From: Prochlorococcus sp. AG-347-K17
Lineage (GTDB): Bacteria > Cyanobacteriota > Cyanobacteriia > PCC-6307 > Cyanobiaceae
NCBI GenBank assembly: GCA_003281385.1
Contig: QCCE01000002.1
Span: 62,001 to 126,000 of the forward strand
Reading direction: 5' to 3'
Length of the DNA: 64,000 nucleotides
The position numbers and the translations under genes are program-made. This document shows, piece after piece, positions 1 through 7,848 of this stretch. Within the stretch, counting starts at the first letter, position 1; each line of letters begins with the position of its first letter. The notes beneath the pieces were generated by a model that was not told the DNA's origin, did no database searches, and saw only the letters and a program-made list of their open reading frames with translations.

Positions 1-221
1 ATCAAATACCAACTCATAACCAAATAAAATCACACCAAGGAGAAGTTGAATATCTAGAAAATGAACATGTCGAGGCTCATCAACATGAACATAATCATAA
101 TCAACCTCACCATCACCATCACCATAGTATTTATCCAAATTCAAAACACCCTTTGGGCCCTGTCACGCTTCGCTTGCCTAATGAAGATCAAATCTTAAGA
201 AAATCCGTTGAAAATAACTGA
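1..221 (+). CDS. C-terminal part of a histidine-rich protein
   Basis: The window opens inside a plus-strand frame that reads through from base 3 to a TGA at 219-221, giving 72 residues. The visible tail is rich in histidine: alternating H/E/N residues lead into a run of six histidines, followed by a proline-containing stretch ending RLPNEDQILRKSVENN. Histidine runs of this kind usually bind nickel, zinc or cobalt in metallochaperones and transporters, but nothing visible fixes the family. The start lies outside the window, so the protein's length and N-terminal domains are unknown. Confidence 0.7.
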   Translation, partial: QIPTHNQIKSHQGEVEYLENEHVEAHQHEHNHNQPHHHHHHSIYPNSKHPLGPVTLRLPNEDQILRKSVENN

Positions 222-572
222 ATCATCTGTCTCTTTCTCGGCTAAGTCTTAATAGACTCAGTACATATAAGTTTTATTAATATAAAATCTTGAAAGTATT
301 TTGAGCTAGATTTTCCACAATTAAGCGGTCGTTTTCCACGTCCAAATCCACATTGGATTAGAAATGCCAGCTGTTTTTAAAAAAAACAGGACTTCAACAT
401 TATTGTTGACTTTTTTTTAAGGTCTAATCAATTTCCTTATTTAAAAAGTGAGTTTAAAAAAAAACAACTTATGACATGAGTCTCATTTGATAACTTGAAA
501 AGTTTATCGACAGAATTTTTTTGATTTTTTTAGAAAAAAATATCATCATATTCATGTAAGAAATATAAATTT
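222..572. other. Intergenic region with two or three DnaA-box-like sites
   Basis: This 351-base gap holds no convincing gene. It contains TTTTCCACA at 311-319, TTTTCCACG at 332-340 and a weaker AAATCCACA near 344-352, all on the plus strand. The first matches the DnaA-box form reported in cyanobacteria. An A/T-rich hairpin (CTGTTTTT paired with AAAACAG, about 371-390) follows. The right part probably holds the promoter of the DUF2811-like gene at 573. Confidence 0.35.
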
Positions 573-830
573 ATGGATCAAATCAGCCAATCAAATTTAA
601 CTGATAAGAAACTTGTCGAATGTTCATCAAATAAAGTCTCTTTAGAGACAGAGCTTTCTGAAACTCTTTATAACACTATGAAAGATTTTGTATTAAGTAA
701 TCCAACTTGGGATCAATATAAGCTTATAAATTCAGCATTAGCTACTTTTCTCGTTCAAAACGGATGTACAGATAATTCTGTCTCAGAAATTTATTTAAAT
801 CAATTATTTACACCTTCTAAGTCTTTTTAA
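573..830 (+). CDS. DUF2811-like small protein
   Basis: This encodes 85 residues. The central part (about residues 22-65) has a VSLETELSETLYNTMKDF stretch followed by NPTWDQYKLINSALATFLVQNG. That pattern resembles the cyanobacterial DUF2811 family, whose members carry a helical segment ending in a WDQ..L..ALA.FL.QNG-type motif. No function is known for the family. The gene ends tail to tail with the GMC oxidoreductase on the other strand, overlapping by 14 bases, which is unremarkable in a compact genome. The ATG start fits the family pattern of a short, poorly conserved N-terminus. Confidence 0.75.
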   Translation: MDQISQSNLTDKKLVECSSNKVSLETELSETLYNTMKDFVLSNPTWDQYKLINSALATFLVQNGCTDNSVSEIYLNQLFTPSKSF

Positions 831-2457
831 TATTTAAACAGGCTCTTCTACTCAAAGCCATCATTGTAAGTGTGGGGCTTTGCCAAGATGATGTAGGCCA
901 GCATGCTCCATCAAGCACAAGCACATTCTTGCATCCCCATAATCTATTAAATTTATCAACTACGCTATTTTCTTCATTTATCCCCATTGGTGCACCTCCT
1001 ACTTCATGAATGTAATATCCAGGAGGAGGAGGACTATCTGAAAGTGCTATCAAATTTCTTGTGAATAAACTCCCCAATGGGATATCCATTAGTTCATCAA
1101 TATTTTTCATTTCTCCATTTGCAGCTTTAATTGATTTTTGTATTGTGTTATCCATATGTTTAGCCATATTTAACTCATTCTCGCTCCATTCGAATTCAAT
1201 GTAGGGAATTGGGATACCCCATTCATCTGTTTTTTTTGAGAGAGAAACTGAGTTTTTCTCTCTAGGAAGGACCTCGCCATGAGCGATAAGAAAGCCAATG
1301 GATTTGTTTTTGTCTTTTTGCAAAAATTTTGGTATTCCTAATCTATCAATTGCCCCCCAGATTCCATAACCTCTACGGAAATTCATGTCGTCAATTTCTG
1401 GTAAATTTGAACCAAATGGAATAAAGAAGCTGCCTGCTCCAGAAAGATCGGGGGGATTATCTACTGGTTTATTTGATTTTTTTGTTTTTGGGACTGAAAA
1501 AAATCTACAGATAGATATGTGATCCATGAGGTATTTGCCTAATTTCCCAGAATTATCTTTAAACCCTGAGGAATTTGATTTGTATTCTGAGTTAAGTAGT
1601 ATTCTCAACGTTGAAATTGTTGATGCGCAGAGAAGAATTAAATCACAATTCAATACTTCTTTTTGTCCATTTTCTAGGTTTACGATCGTAAGTTTTGAGG
1701 CAAGCTCTGTTGCCTTGTTAATCTCAAAAGACTCCACTAGGTAATTAGAGATTATTTGTACATTTCCAGTATCTAAAGCTTTTTTTAAAGAGGTTCCTAA
1801 GCTAGAGGATTTGGGCCATTTTTTTTCTTTTACTGATGCATTACGGTCAAATCCTCTTGATTGGATAAATGGATAGTTTAATTTTGATTTTACTTTGTTT
1901 CCAAAAACATTTTCATTTTCTGTAAGAGGTATTTCACCAATATATTTACCGTTTGGGACTTCTTTAATGTCATCTTTTCGTCCATAGATGCCGCAGAAAT
2001 TTTCAATGAAATCATAATGAGGGGACAGTTCATAGTATGAAATAGGCCAGTTTGGTCCGAATCCGTCTTTTTTGGCTGGATGAAAGTCTTCTGGGGAAAG
2101 TCTTAGTGTTATACCTCCCCAAGTTAATGTTCTCCCCCCATATTGTTTACCTTGGGTCCAAAGAAATGGCTTGTTTTTTGGAAAGTCATAAGGATGCTTC
2201 AATTCATTTGAATATAAGTCAGGATTATTTTTCCAATAACCAGGATGTTGGCATTGATTAGCATGTTTTTTTGTTAGAACTCCTGATAATCTTTTTAATG
2301 TACTTTTTGGCTCATGATTACTAGCTTGATGCCTTTTAACTTTAGGCCCCGCTTCTATTACTAAAACTTTGATCCCTTGTTCTGCTAATGTAAGAGCTGC
2401 TATTCCTCCTGTAGCTCCAGAACCAACAATAATTGCATCATAAGGACTTATATCCAA
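817..2457 (-). CDS. GMC-type FAD-dependent oxidoreductase
   Basis: This is a 546-residue flavoprotein of the glucose-methanol-choline oxidoreductase family. Residues 8-36 form the N-terminal dinucleotide-binding fold with GSGATGG at 12-18 and VIEAG closing the second strand. A GGRTLTWGG segment follows near residue 107. The C-terminus carries the family's active-site region: HEVGGAPMG, a VLDGA segment and SPTLTMMALSRRA. Length is normal for the family. The substrate cannot be read from the sequence; relatives oxidise alcohols and sugars using FAD. It stands alone on the minus strand, so context gives no pathway. Confident on family, not on substrate. Confidence 0.9.
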   Translation of the reverse strand: MDISPYDAIIVGSGATGGIAALTLAEQGIKVLVIEAGPKVKRHQASNHEPKSTLKRLSGVLTKKHANQCQHPGYWKNNPDLYSNELKHPYDFPKNKPFLWTQGKQYGGRTLTWGGITLRLSPEDFHPAKKDGFGPNWPISYYELSPHYDFIENFCGIYGRKDDIKEVPNGKYIGEIPLTENENVFGNKVKSKLNYPFIQSRGFDRNASVKEKKWPKSSSLGTSLKKALDTGNVQIISNYLVESFEINKATELASKLTIVNLENGQKEVLNCDLILLCASTISTLRILLNSEYKSNSSGFKDNSGKLGKYLMDHISICRFFSVPKTKKSNKPVDNPPDLSGAGSFFIPFGSNLPEIDDMNFRRGYGIWGAIDRLGIPKFLQKDKNKSIGFLIAHGEVLPREKNSVSLSKKTDEWGIPIPYIEFEWSENELNMAKHMDNTIQKSIKAANGEMKNIDELMDIPLGSLFTRNLIALSDSPPPPGYYIHEVGGAPMGINEENSVVDKFNRLWGCKNVLVLDGACWPTSSWQSPTLTMMALSRRACLNIKKT

Positions 2458-2564
2458 AATCTATTCGGTGATTTGCTATTTTAATAAATATAGCATTCAG
2501 TAAATTACTAATTTTTAGATTTCAGCTTAAGAAGCTAGAATTTATTGAAATACCACTCAAACAA

Positions 2565-3038
2565 ATGAGGTTTATAATTTTAACTTTTTTAATAGTTGTT
2601 TTAACACTTCCTTCTAGAAGCTTCGCTGCGTTGGATTATGGTAAACAATCTTTGGTAGGAGCTGATTTTTCTGGATCTGATTTAAAAGGAGCAACTTTCT
2701 ATTTAACTGATTTACAAGACGCAAATTTGTCAGGTTGTCAGCTCCAGAATGCGACTCTTTATGGAGCAAAATTGAAAGATACTAATTTAAGTAACTCCAA
2801 CTTAAGAGAAGTAACTTTAGACTCAGCTGTTTTAGATGGAACAGATTTATCTAATACTAACTTGGAGGATTCTTTTGCTTATAGTACACAGTTTGAAAAT
2901 GTAAAAATACAAGGCGCAGACTTCACAAATGTTTTTTTACCAAAAGATATTATTAGGAAATTTTGTGAAAGTGCTACTGGAACTAATCCAATTACAAATA
3001 GAGAAACTAGAGAAACTTTAGAGTGCGATTACATTTAA
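2565..3038 (+). CDS. Secreted or lumenal pentapeptide-repeat protein
   Basis: This encodes 157 residues. Residues 1-22 form a hydrophobic signal peptide ending RSFA, so the mature protein is probably exported to the thylakoid lumen or periplasm. From about residue 29 to 125 there are consecutive A(D/N)L-type pentapeptide repeats (ADFSGSDLKGATFY, DANLSG, DTNLSNSNL), which fold into a right-handed quadrilateral beta helix. Two cysteines near the C-terminus could form a disulfide. Lumenal pentapeptide proteins are common in cyanobacteria and mostly have no assigned role. The end overlaps the convergent minus-strand gene by four bases. Confidence 0.88.
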   Translation: MRFIILTFLIVVLTLPSRSFAALDYGKQSLVGADFSGSDLKGATFYLTDLQDANLSGCQLQNATLYGAKLKDTNLSNSNLREVTLDSAVLDGTDLSNTNLEDSFAYSTQFENVKIQGADFTNVFLPKDIIRKFCESATGTNPITNRETRETLECDYI

Positions 3039-3433
3039 ATTTGTGCACATACAAGTTCTTTTTTAATCTTTCTTTGTTTATGAAGTGAACTTCCAATAGG
3101 CCAACCTAAAGTAGATAAATGTTTCATTAAAGAACTTGAGTATTTGAAATAAAAATTGTCTGAATATTTGATGCCAAGTTCTTTTAGAGTGGTTATTAAT
3201 AAAAATAGATCTTTCTTTTTACCTTTTTTCATATCCAATAATATCAATGCTTCACTTGATAATTTTTTTTCTAGAACCTTATCATTTTCAGCGAAACCAA
3301 CTTGAAGTGAATTAAATTCATCAGAATAAAGAGTATAAATTATTCCATCTTGGAATTTATCTACATAAGTATCTACATTAAATCTTGATGATATTAATGT
3401 CTTGTATCCTTTAATGATTTTTCTGTTATTCAT
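3035..3433 (-). CDS. Hypothetical protein, 132 aa
   Basis: A 132-residue soluble protein with no family that I recognise. It is lysine-rich, has no membrane segment or signal peptide, and contains a GIIYTLYSDEFNSLQVGFA stretch that looks like beta strands. It lies five bases after the ribbon-helix-helix-like gene at 3439-3933 on the same strand, so the two are probably cotranscribed. The partner's DNA-binding look makes a regulator-plus-partner pair possible but unproven. Confidence 0.7.
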   Translation of the reverse strand: MNNRKIIKGYKTLISSRFNVDTYVDKFQDGIIYTLYSDEFNSLQVGFAENDKVLEKKLSSEALILLDMKKGKKKDLFLLITTLKELGIKYSDNFYFKYSSSLMKHLSTLGWPIGSSLHKQRKIKKELVCAQI

Positions 3434-3438
3434 AATTA

Positions 3439-3933
3439 TTAGATTTCATCCTGAGCTAATTCGTATTTCTCCAATAGATTATTTACTTCTGCCAGTGCAA
3501 TCCTCTTTTGACAGGCCGAGTCATATCTATTTACTGCTATTGAAGGTATTGAACCTTTGCTTTTCATTTCCCTTATACCAGTTTCTAAACATTGAAAAGC
3601 AACACTTGATAGATCTCTTCCTTCTGCTGCGGCCCAAACTTTCAAAAGATAAGTAAGATTTGATGGTACTGAGATCTGTACTTTGTTTGAATTTGAAGTA
3701 TTTAATGCAATATCATCGAGACTAATTTCTTTAGCGGAAATAGTTTCTTTAACCTTTTTCTTCAAAAATTTTACTTGGCTTATAGCGTCTTCTTTATTTT
3801 TTAATTTTTTTTCTATTTCAAATAACTCTTCTTCAGAATTAATTAAAGCTTCTAATGCCCATTTAGCATCATCTTTCGCAACCGCGGTTTTATCAAGCCA
3901 TTCATCTCTTATTTTTGACCAATTACTAGGCAT
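3439..3933 (-). CDS. Ribbon-helix-helix-like protein, 164 aa
   Basis: A 164-residue protein in two parts. The first half (about residues 25-75) is a charged, coiled-coil-like segment with the repeating pattern EELFEIEKKLKNKEDAIS. The second half has VQISVPSNLTYLLKVWAAAE followed by LSSVAFQCLETGIREM, a strand-helix-helix arrangement like CopG/Arc-type ribbon-helix-helix DNA-binding domains. It is first in a two-gene minus-strand unit with the 132-residue protein. A role as a DNA-binding regulator is inference; the family is not recognised. Confidence 0.72.
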   Translation of the reverse strand: MPSNWSKIRDEWLDKTAVAKDDAKWALEALINSEEELFEIEKKLKNKEDAISQVKFLKKKVKETISAKEISLDDIALNTSNSNKVQISVPSNLTYLLKVWAAAEGRDLSSVAFQCLETGIREMKSKGSIPSIAVNRYDSACQKRIALAEVNNLLEKYELAQDEI

Positions 3934-4197
3934 AAGCTTTATGCGATAATTTTATAATATATAAATCTATATAGATTGTCTACTTATTCTAAATAGAATT
4001 AATATAGAATCTATAAAATTTTAATTTTATTTTTAATAATTCCAAATCTTAGAAATAATCTTTTCCCATAATTGATACTGCATAATTTATGCAATGTAAT
4101 CTTAGAGGTATTTTTTCGCTAATTGAAAACTATATTTTGATAATTCAATCTTTTTGAAATTTAGTTATTTGTTTATTTAATTAAAACTTCTGAGCTT

Positions 4198-4587
4198 TTA
4201 ATCTCTTTCAATAAGTTCAATTTTATAACCATCAGGATCTTCAACAAAAGCTAGGATAGTAGTACTGTTTTTCATTGTTTTAGGTTTGGTTGTTATTTTA
4301 CAGCCATTATTTTCTAATCCTTGACAAATTAGATGGATATCTTTTACTCCAATAGCTATATGACCATATTTATCTCCAAGCTCATAGTCTTCAGACTTTT
4401 TGTCCCAGTTATAAGTTAATTCAATTACTGTGTTTTCTTTTTCTGAGCCATAACCCACAAATGCCAAGGTGAATTTTCCATGAGGGTAATCCTTTTTTCG
4501 CAATAAATTCATTCCTAATCTATTGACGTAGAAATCAATGGATTTATCTAAATCTCCAACCCTCAACATTGTATGTAGGATACGCAT
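4198..4587 (-). CDS. gloA: Lactoylglutathione lyase (glyoxalase I)
   Basis: This 129-residue enzyme converts the hemithioacetal of methylglyoxal and glutathione into S-lactoylglutathione, the first step of methylglyoxal detoxification. All four metal ligands of the family are in place: His5 (RILHTMLRV), Glu56 (VIELTYN), His76 (YGHIAIGV) and Glu124 (GYKIELIE). The length equals that of bacterial single-domain glyoxalase I. The gene stands alone on the minus strand, with the divergent tic20-like gene 133 bases upstream. No unusual features. Confidence 0.95.
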   Translation of the reverse strand: MRILHTMLRVGDLDKSIDFYVNRLGMNLLRKKDYPHGKFTLAFVGYGSEKENTVIELTYNWDKKSEDYELGDKYGHIAIGVKDIHLICQGLENNGCKITTKPKTMKNSTTILAFVEDPDGYKIELIERD

Positions 4588-4720
4588 TTTGAATTATGAA
4601 CCTGAATTAATTATCTAATATTTAATAACCAATTGCCAAAGTTGATTTTTTTGAAAATAAGTTTCTTTATTAAGTTCAAAATATTAGGTTAAAATATGAA
4701 TACGAAATTTCAATAATATA

Positions 4721-5155
4721 TTGAATCAGATATTCCAGAGACTCTCATCAGTATTTTTGTATACTTTGCCATTAAAGGCATCAATACCTTTTGGATATTA
4801 TTTGTTCTACAAATATTCATTTTTAAAAATACTATTATTACTAACTTTCCCGATAGCAATAATTGAAAAATCTTTGCCTTTTGGTAGTTTTTTATTATTT
4901 ATAATTTTATTTGCTGGATTAGCAAGAAATCCAAATGTTCCTTATTTCGTTAGATATAACGCATGTCAAGCATTACTTATTGATATTGCTTTGATAATAA
5001 TTTCATATCTCTTGAGAATATTTCCCATAGTTGAGTTAGGCTCAATAATTTTTATATTTACACTTTGTATTTTTATTTATTCGATTTCTCAATGTATTTA
5101 TGGAGTTGAACCTGAAATTCCCTTAATTAGTAAATCTGTAAGAATGCAAATTTAA
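4721..5155 (+). CDS. Tic20-family membrane protein
   Basis: A 144-residue protein with about four membrane segments that matches the cyanobacterial Tic20/Ycf60 family: an N-terminal QRLSSVFLYTLPLKASIPFG stretch, then FGSFLLFIILFAGLARNPNV, YFVRYNACQALLIDIAL, and a C-terminal helix ending QCIYGVEPEIP. In plastids Tic20 is part of the inner-envelope import channel; the cyanobacterial role is not established. The start is a TTG at 4721; the nearby ATG at 4696 runs straight into a stop, and no better start exists. It has its own promoter region opposite gloA. Confidence 0.85.
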   Translation: MNQIFQRLSSVFLYTLPLKASIPFGYYLFYKYSFLKILLLLTFPIAIIEKSLPFGSFLLFIILFAGLARNPNVPYFVRYNACQALLIDIALIIISYLLRIFPIVELGSIIFIFTLCIFIYSISQCIYGVEPEIPLISKSVRMQI

Positions 5156-5182
5156 AAAGATTTATAGATTTACTAACTTTCT

Positions 5183-5506
5183 TCAGCACTCATTCAGAAT
5201 AGATTCCCATCTTTGTTGACTTGCCTTTATTGCTTTCATTGGCGGATTAGCCCCCTCTATTTCAAAGGCTTTAATTAATGATTTATTAGCTAATAGACCT
5301 AATCTTGCGGCCTCTCTTTGTCTAGAACATACTTTTTTCCTTGATCCCTCTTTGAGACTATTTTCGATTTCTTTAAGAATCTTGCTAGCCTCATTAGACT
5401 TAGAATAAAAATCATTCATATAAACATCAAGTGCCGTATCAGCAAAAATTTCAATAGGAGAGATTATTGTTAATAAGCACAATATAAAACTTGTAAATAC
5501 TTTCAT
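5183..5506 (-). CDS. Secreted hypothetical protein, 107 aa
   Basis: A 107-residue protein with a clear signal peptide at residues 1-22 (FTSFILCLLTIISPIEIFA), so it is exported. The mature part is helical, with two cysteines at about residue 60 and the C-terminus that could pair. The segment AARLGLLANKSLIKAFE is the most regular helix. No family is recognised. It follows the 194-residue membrane protein gene by seven bases on the same strand, so it is probably its operon partner. Confidence 0.75.
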   Translation of the reverse strand: MKVFTSFILCLLTIISPIEIFADTALDVYMNDFYSKSNEASKILKEIENSLKEGSRKKVCSRQREAARLGLLANKSLIKAFEIEGANPPMKAIKASQQRWESILNEC

Positions 5507-5513
5507 AAGAATC

Positions 5514-6098
5514 TTAAGTGGATTTTTTGTTCGATCTCTTTAACACAAAATAAAATGTTAGAACGCTTATTGTTCCAGATGGGCCTATTAATATATGCCA
5601 AAATTGATCACCACTAATTGATAACCGTGTTCCGAAGAAAGTCGTAAAAAAAATGCCAAATATTGGGTAAAGGATAAAAATCCAATCTTTAAAAATTCTT
5701 TGCCAATTTATTATTAAAAAGATACTAATTATTACTTGAAAAAGAAGAGCAATAGTTTTATTAAATAAAAAATATGAGATTATTGAACATAAAGAAATGC
5801 AAAAGTTAGTTGTTTGAATAAATTTATTTTTTATAACTGATATTGATAAACACGTTAGGCCTAAAGAGAGGAAAGAATAAAATAACCAATTAAATAGAGA
5901 GGAATGATCTACATAAATCCATGAGGTTTGGTTATGATCTATCATTTCAAAAAATGAGGCTAATCCTAGAAAATTAAAACCAAAAGGTATGAATTTGTTA
6001 TTACTTATATGTTTGAATTTATTGATGGATTTGATTCCTAATACTATCGGAATGATTACCGCTTGAAAATGGGCTAAAAGTAAAATTGTAAAAAACAA
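5514..6098 (-). CDS. Multi-spanning membrane protein, 194 aa
   Basis: A 194-residue protein with five or six hydrophobic segments spread along its length, mostly isoleucine, leucine and phenylalanine with few charges. I do not recognise a family. The reading frame starts at a TTG (6098), giving MFFTILLLAHFQ, with the first membrane helix at once; there is no ATG upstream in frame. It is followed closely by the secreted 107-residue protein gene, suggesting a two-gene unit. Confidence 0.7.
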   Translation of the reverse strand: MFFTILLLAHFQAVIIPIVLGIKSINKFKHISNNKFIPFGFNFLGLASFFEMIDHNQTSWIYVDHSSLFNWLFYSFLSLGLTCLSISVIKNKFIQTTNFCISLCSIISYFLFNKTIALLFQVIISIFLIINWQRIFKDWIFILYPIFGIFFTTFFGTRLSISGDQFWHILIGPSGTISVLTFYFVLKRSNKKST

Positions 6099-6152
6099 AA
6101 TAAATTTTCAAACTTAATTAATATAAAATCTAAATGTAAAAACCTTTTTATG

Positions 6153-6353
6153 TTATTTGAGGAGAGAAATATACCATTGGCCAATTACTATAATTAAAAT
6201 TGTTAAAACAAAAGGAAAAGCAGGATATTTAGTTTGAAAACTAGCAGGTGGCCAAGGTGACCAAGATATTAATCTTCCTTGAGGTTCGTTTGAAATAACT
6301 TTTTTTTTGGATTTTTGTGGTTTGAAGTCTTTTGTCGCGAATCCTTTGCTCAT
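6153..6353 (-). CDS. Small membrane protein, 66 aa
   Basis: A 66-residue protein with a positively charged N-terminus (KDFKPQKSKKK), a tryptophan- and proline-rich middle (WSPWPPASFQTKYPAFP) and one C-terminal membrane helix (FVLTILIIVIGQWYISLL). The layout suggests a membrane anchor with its basic tail on the cytoplasmic side. The function is unknown. It lies just downstream of the tRNA-Ser gene on the same strand. Confidence 0.75.
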   Translation of the reverse strand: MSKGFATKDFKPQKSKKKVISNEPQGRLISWSPWPPASFQTKYPAFPFVLTILIIVIGQWYISLLK

Positions 6354-6435
6354 AGTATAAATAAAAATAATCTAACAAGAACAATTAAAGGGTGTTAAAA
6401 AAATGCGATTATATTTAAGTTATTTTTTATTTAAA

Positions 6436-6522
6436 CGGAGGGGGTGGGATTCGAACCCACGGTGCCCTTGCAGACACGCTAGTTTTCAAGACTAGAGCCT
6501 TAAACCACTCGACCACCCCTCC
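6436..6522 (-). tRNA. tRNA-Ser (anticodon TGA)
   Basis: Read on the minus strand, this 87-base RNA begins GGAGGGGTGG and ends in CCCCTCC plus a G discriminator, giving a seven-pair acceptor stem. The anticodon arm CTAGTCTTGAAAACTAG has a perfect stem around a CTTGAAA loop, so the anticodon is TGA (serine, UCN codons). A long variable arm lies between the anticodon arm and the T arm (GGTTCGAATCC), as expected for class II tRNA-Ser. The CCA end is not encoded. Confidence 0.97.
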
Positions 6523-6652
6523 AGGCAAAAAGTATTAAATTTTTAGCTTTTTAATTATAACAAAAGGAGGTTGATTTTTTCGGAAACAATTCTGAAACGT
6601 ATGTCAAGTTAGATATCAAAGCTATTGCCATAACTAAGGATAAATCTAGCTT

Positions 6653-7012
6653 TCAAGATATACACTTATGCCACGATGCAAATTTATTAAGAGGTTTTAT
6701 TTTTGTTGGTAACAATGATGTTAAAGAATAATTAGCTTTTACTGCTTTAAGAACACTATTAACTATTAGAGTTACCTCCTTTTGTCTTGCCTTATTAATA
6801 ACGGCTCCAAATAATGGGAGAAATGAAGTAATAGTCAAGCTAATAATTAACGTTACAAGTAAAATTTCAACTATCGTGTATCCATATTGTCCTTCACAAA
6901 AAATATTTTTTTTTGAAAAAAATAATTTTTTTCCATCCATAAATTTATAAATCATACTCAGCATCTCACTTTTTACTCTTTTGTCCAGCTTTAAATGTAA
7001 AAGTACGGTCAT
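6653..7012 (-). CDS. Short type IV pilin-like protein
   Basis: A 119-residue protein with a prepilin cleavage and assembly motif: a basic leader ending QYG followed by YTIVEILLVTLIISLTITSF, where the +5 glutamate and the following hydrophobic helix are diagnostic of type IV pilins and pseudopilins. The leader is unusually long (about 43 residues) if the first ATG is used; an inner ATG (MLSMIYKFMDG) would shorten it. After the helix only about 55 residues remain, shorter than a normal pilin globular domain, so the gene may be truncated. No pilus genes are nearby. Confidence 0.75.
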   Translation of the reverse strand: MTVLLHLKLDKRVKSEMLSMIYKFMDGKKLFFSKKNIFCEGQYGYTIVEILLVTLIISLTITSFLPLFGAVINKARQKEVTLIVNSVLKAVKANYSLTSLLPTKIKPLNKFASWHKCIS

Positions 7013-7161
7013 AAAACTGATTTACAACTTTGTACTATTCTTAGAAAAGTGCAATACCTTTTTTAACACCTTTATCTTTTATGTAAAATTTCTTAAAATG
7101 TCCTTATAAAAAATATATTTATAAATTAAAGTTTTGCATTTAAGAATAGGTGTGAATTCTA

Positions 7162-7311
7162 TTATCCGAAGTTGACATTCTGTTGAAATAAACCAAATAA
7201 GTTGTTCCCAACTATGGCAGCAATTATTAATACGAAGGCTACTATGACGAAAAGAGCACTCACATCTTTTATGTTATAAGGTGATTTAAATAAGGGTTTC
7301 TGGTCTGCCAT
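7162..7311 (-). CDS. Small single-span membrane protein, 49 aa
   Basis: A 49-residue frame from ATG at 7311 to TAA at 7162. The N-terminus is MADQKPLFKSPYNIKD, followed by one strong membrane helix (ALFVIVAFVLIIAAIVG) and a short NNLFGLFQQNVNFG tail. The charge pattern and compact design look like the small thylakoid proteins of picocyanobacteria, but I cannot assign it to a named photosystem or cytochrome subunit. A strong hairpin terminator at 7391-7437 separates it from the gene to its right. Confidence 0.7.
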   Translation of the reverse strand: MADQKPLFKSPYNIKDVSALFVIVAFVLIIAAIVGNNLFGLFQQNVNFG

Positions 7312-7390
7312 GGTTATAAAATCTATAAATGAGATTAAATCATATAATTTTAAAGCCTGTAAGAATTATTAAGTGATTTTAAGATTATGA

Positions 7391-7437
7391 TTAGACAATA
7401 AAAAAAGCCACAAAAAGTGGCTTTTTTTATTGTCTAA
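7391..7437. terminator. Bidirectional hairpin terminator
   Basis: A near-perfect inverted repeat: TTAGACAATAAAAAAAGCCAC pairs, around an AAAAA loop, with GTGGCTTTTTTTATTGTCTAA. On the plus strand the GC core (GCCAC/GTGGC) is followed by seven T residues. The A-run on the other side gives the same structure on the minus strand, so it can terminate transcription in both directions. It lies directly after the end (7443) of the minus-strand DUF4278-like gene. Confidence 0.85.
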
Positions 7438-7442
7438 GTGAA

Positions 7443-7544
7443 CTAACTTGTATAAGCTTTGCCTCTGTAAGTAAGTTCATTATGCTGCTTCTTCGCTGCT
7501 TCTTTATTCTGGACGTACTTTTGTCCTCTGTAAATTAGAGTCAT
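7443..7544 (-). CDS. DUF4278-like tiny protein, 33 aa
   Basis: A 33-residue frame from ATG (7544) to TAG (7443) containing two copies of a YRG motif: LIYRGQKYVQ near the start and LTYRGKAYTS at the end. This YRG.(A/K)Y pattern is typical of the DUF4278 proteins common in cyanobacteria, of unknown function. A GGAG ribosome binding site sits about seven bases before the ATG. The message has a long, structured leader (see 7545-7640) and ends at the hairpin 7391-7437. Confidence 0.8.
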   Translation of the reverse strand: MTLIYRGQKYVQNKEAAKKQHNELTYRGKAYTS

Positions 7545-7640
7545 TTTTTAGCTCCGGTTTCGCTTAAGTCCCCGTTCCATGGCTTAAGTCGATTTGCGGC
7601 TTGCTATACGCAAGTTGAACGTTTTGGTAACGGTTGCTAC
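7545..7640 (-). promoter_or_regulatory. Structured 5' leader of the DUF4278-like gene
   Basis: On the minus strand, upstream of the ATG at 7544, there is an unusually GC-rich stretch for this genome. It contains the hairpin CTTGC-GTATA-GCAAG, a direct repeat of ACTTAAGC on both sides of a CCATGGAACGGGG segment, and GCCGC between them. The first bases follow a TATTATAAAT promoter-like sequence around 7645-7655. The contrast in base composition with its flanks suggests a conserved RNA structure; its role is not known. Confidence 0.45.
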
Positions 7641-7848
7641 AAATTTATAATAACATCCATTAAAATTATTTGTCTAGGTTTTTAATAAATTAACTTAATA
7701 TATTAATGATAGATTAGGTTTCTGATAAAAATATTTATCATAATCCCGGCTTAATTTCTCACAGGTTACATTTTGTTCGTTTTTGAGAAGTATTTTTTAT
7801 TTAATGAACTTTTAAATGTAAAATTCTTAAGATTATAAAATTTGTTTT

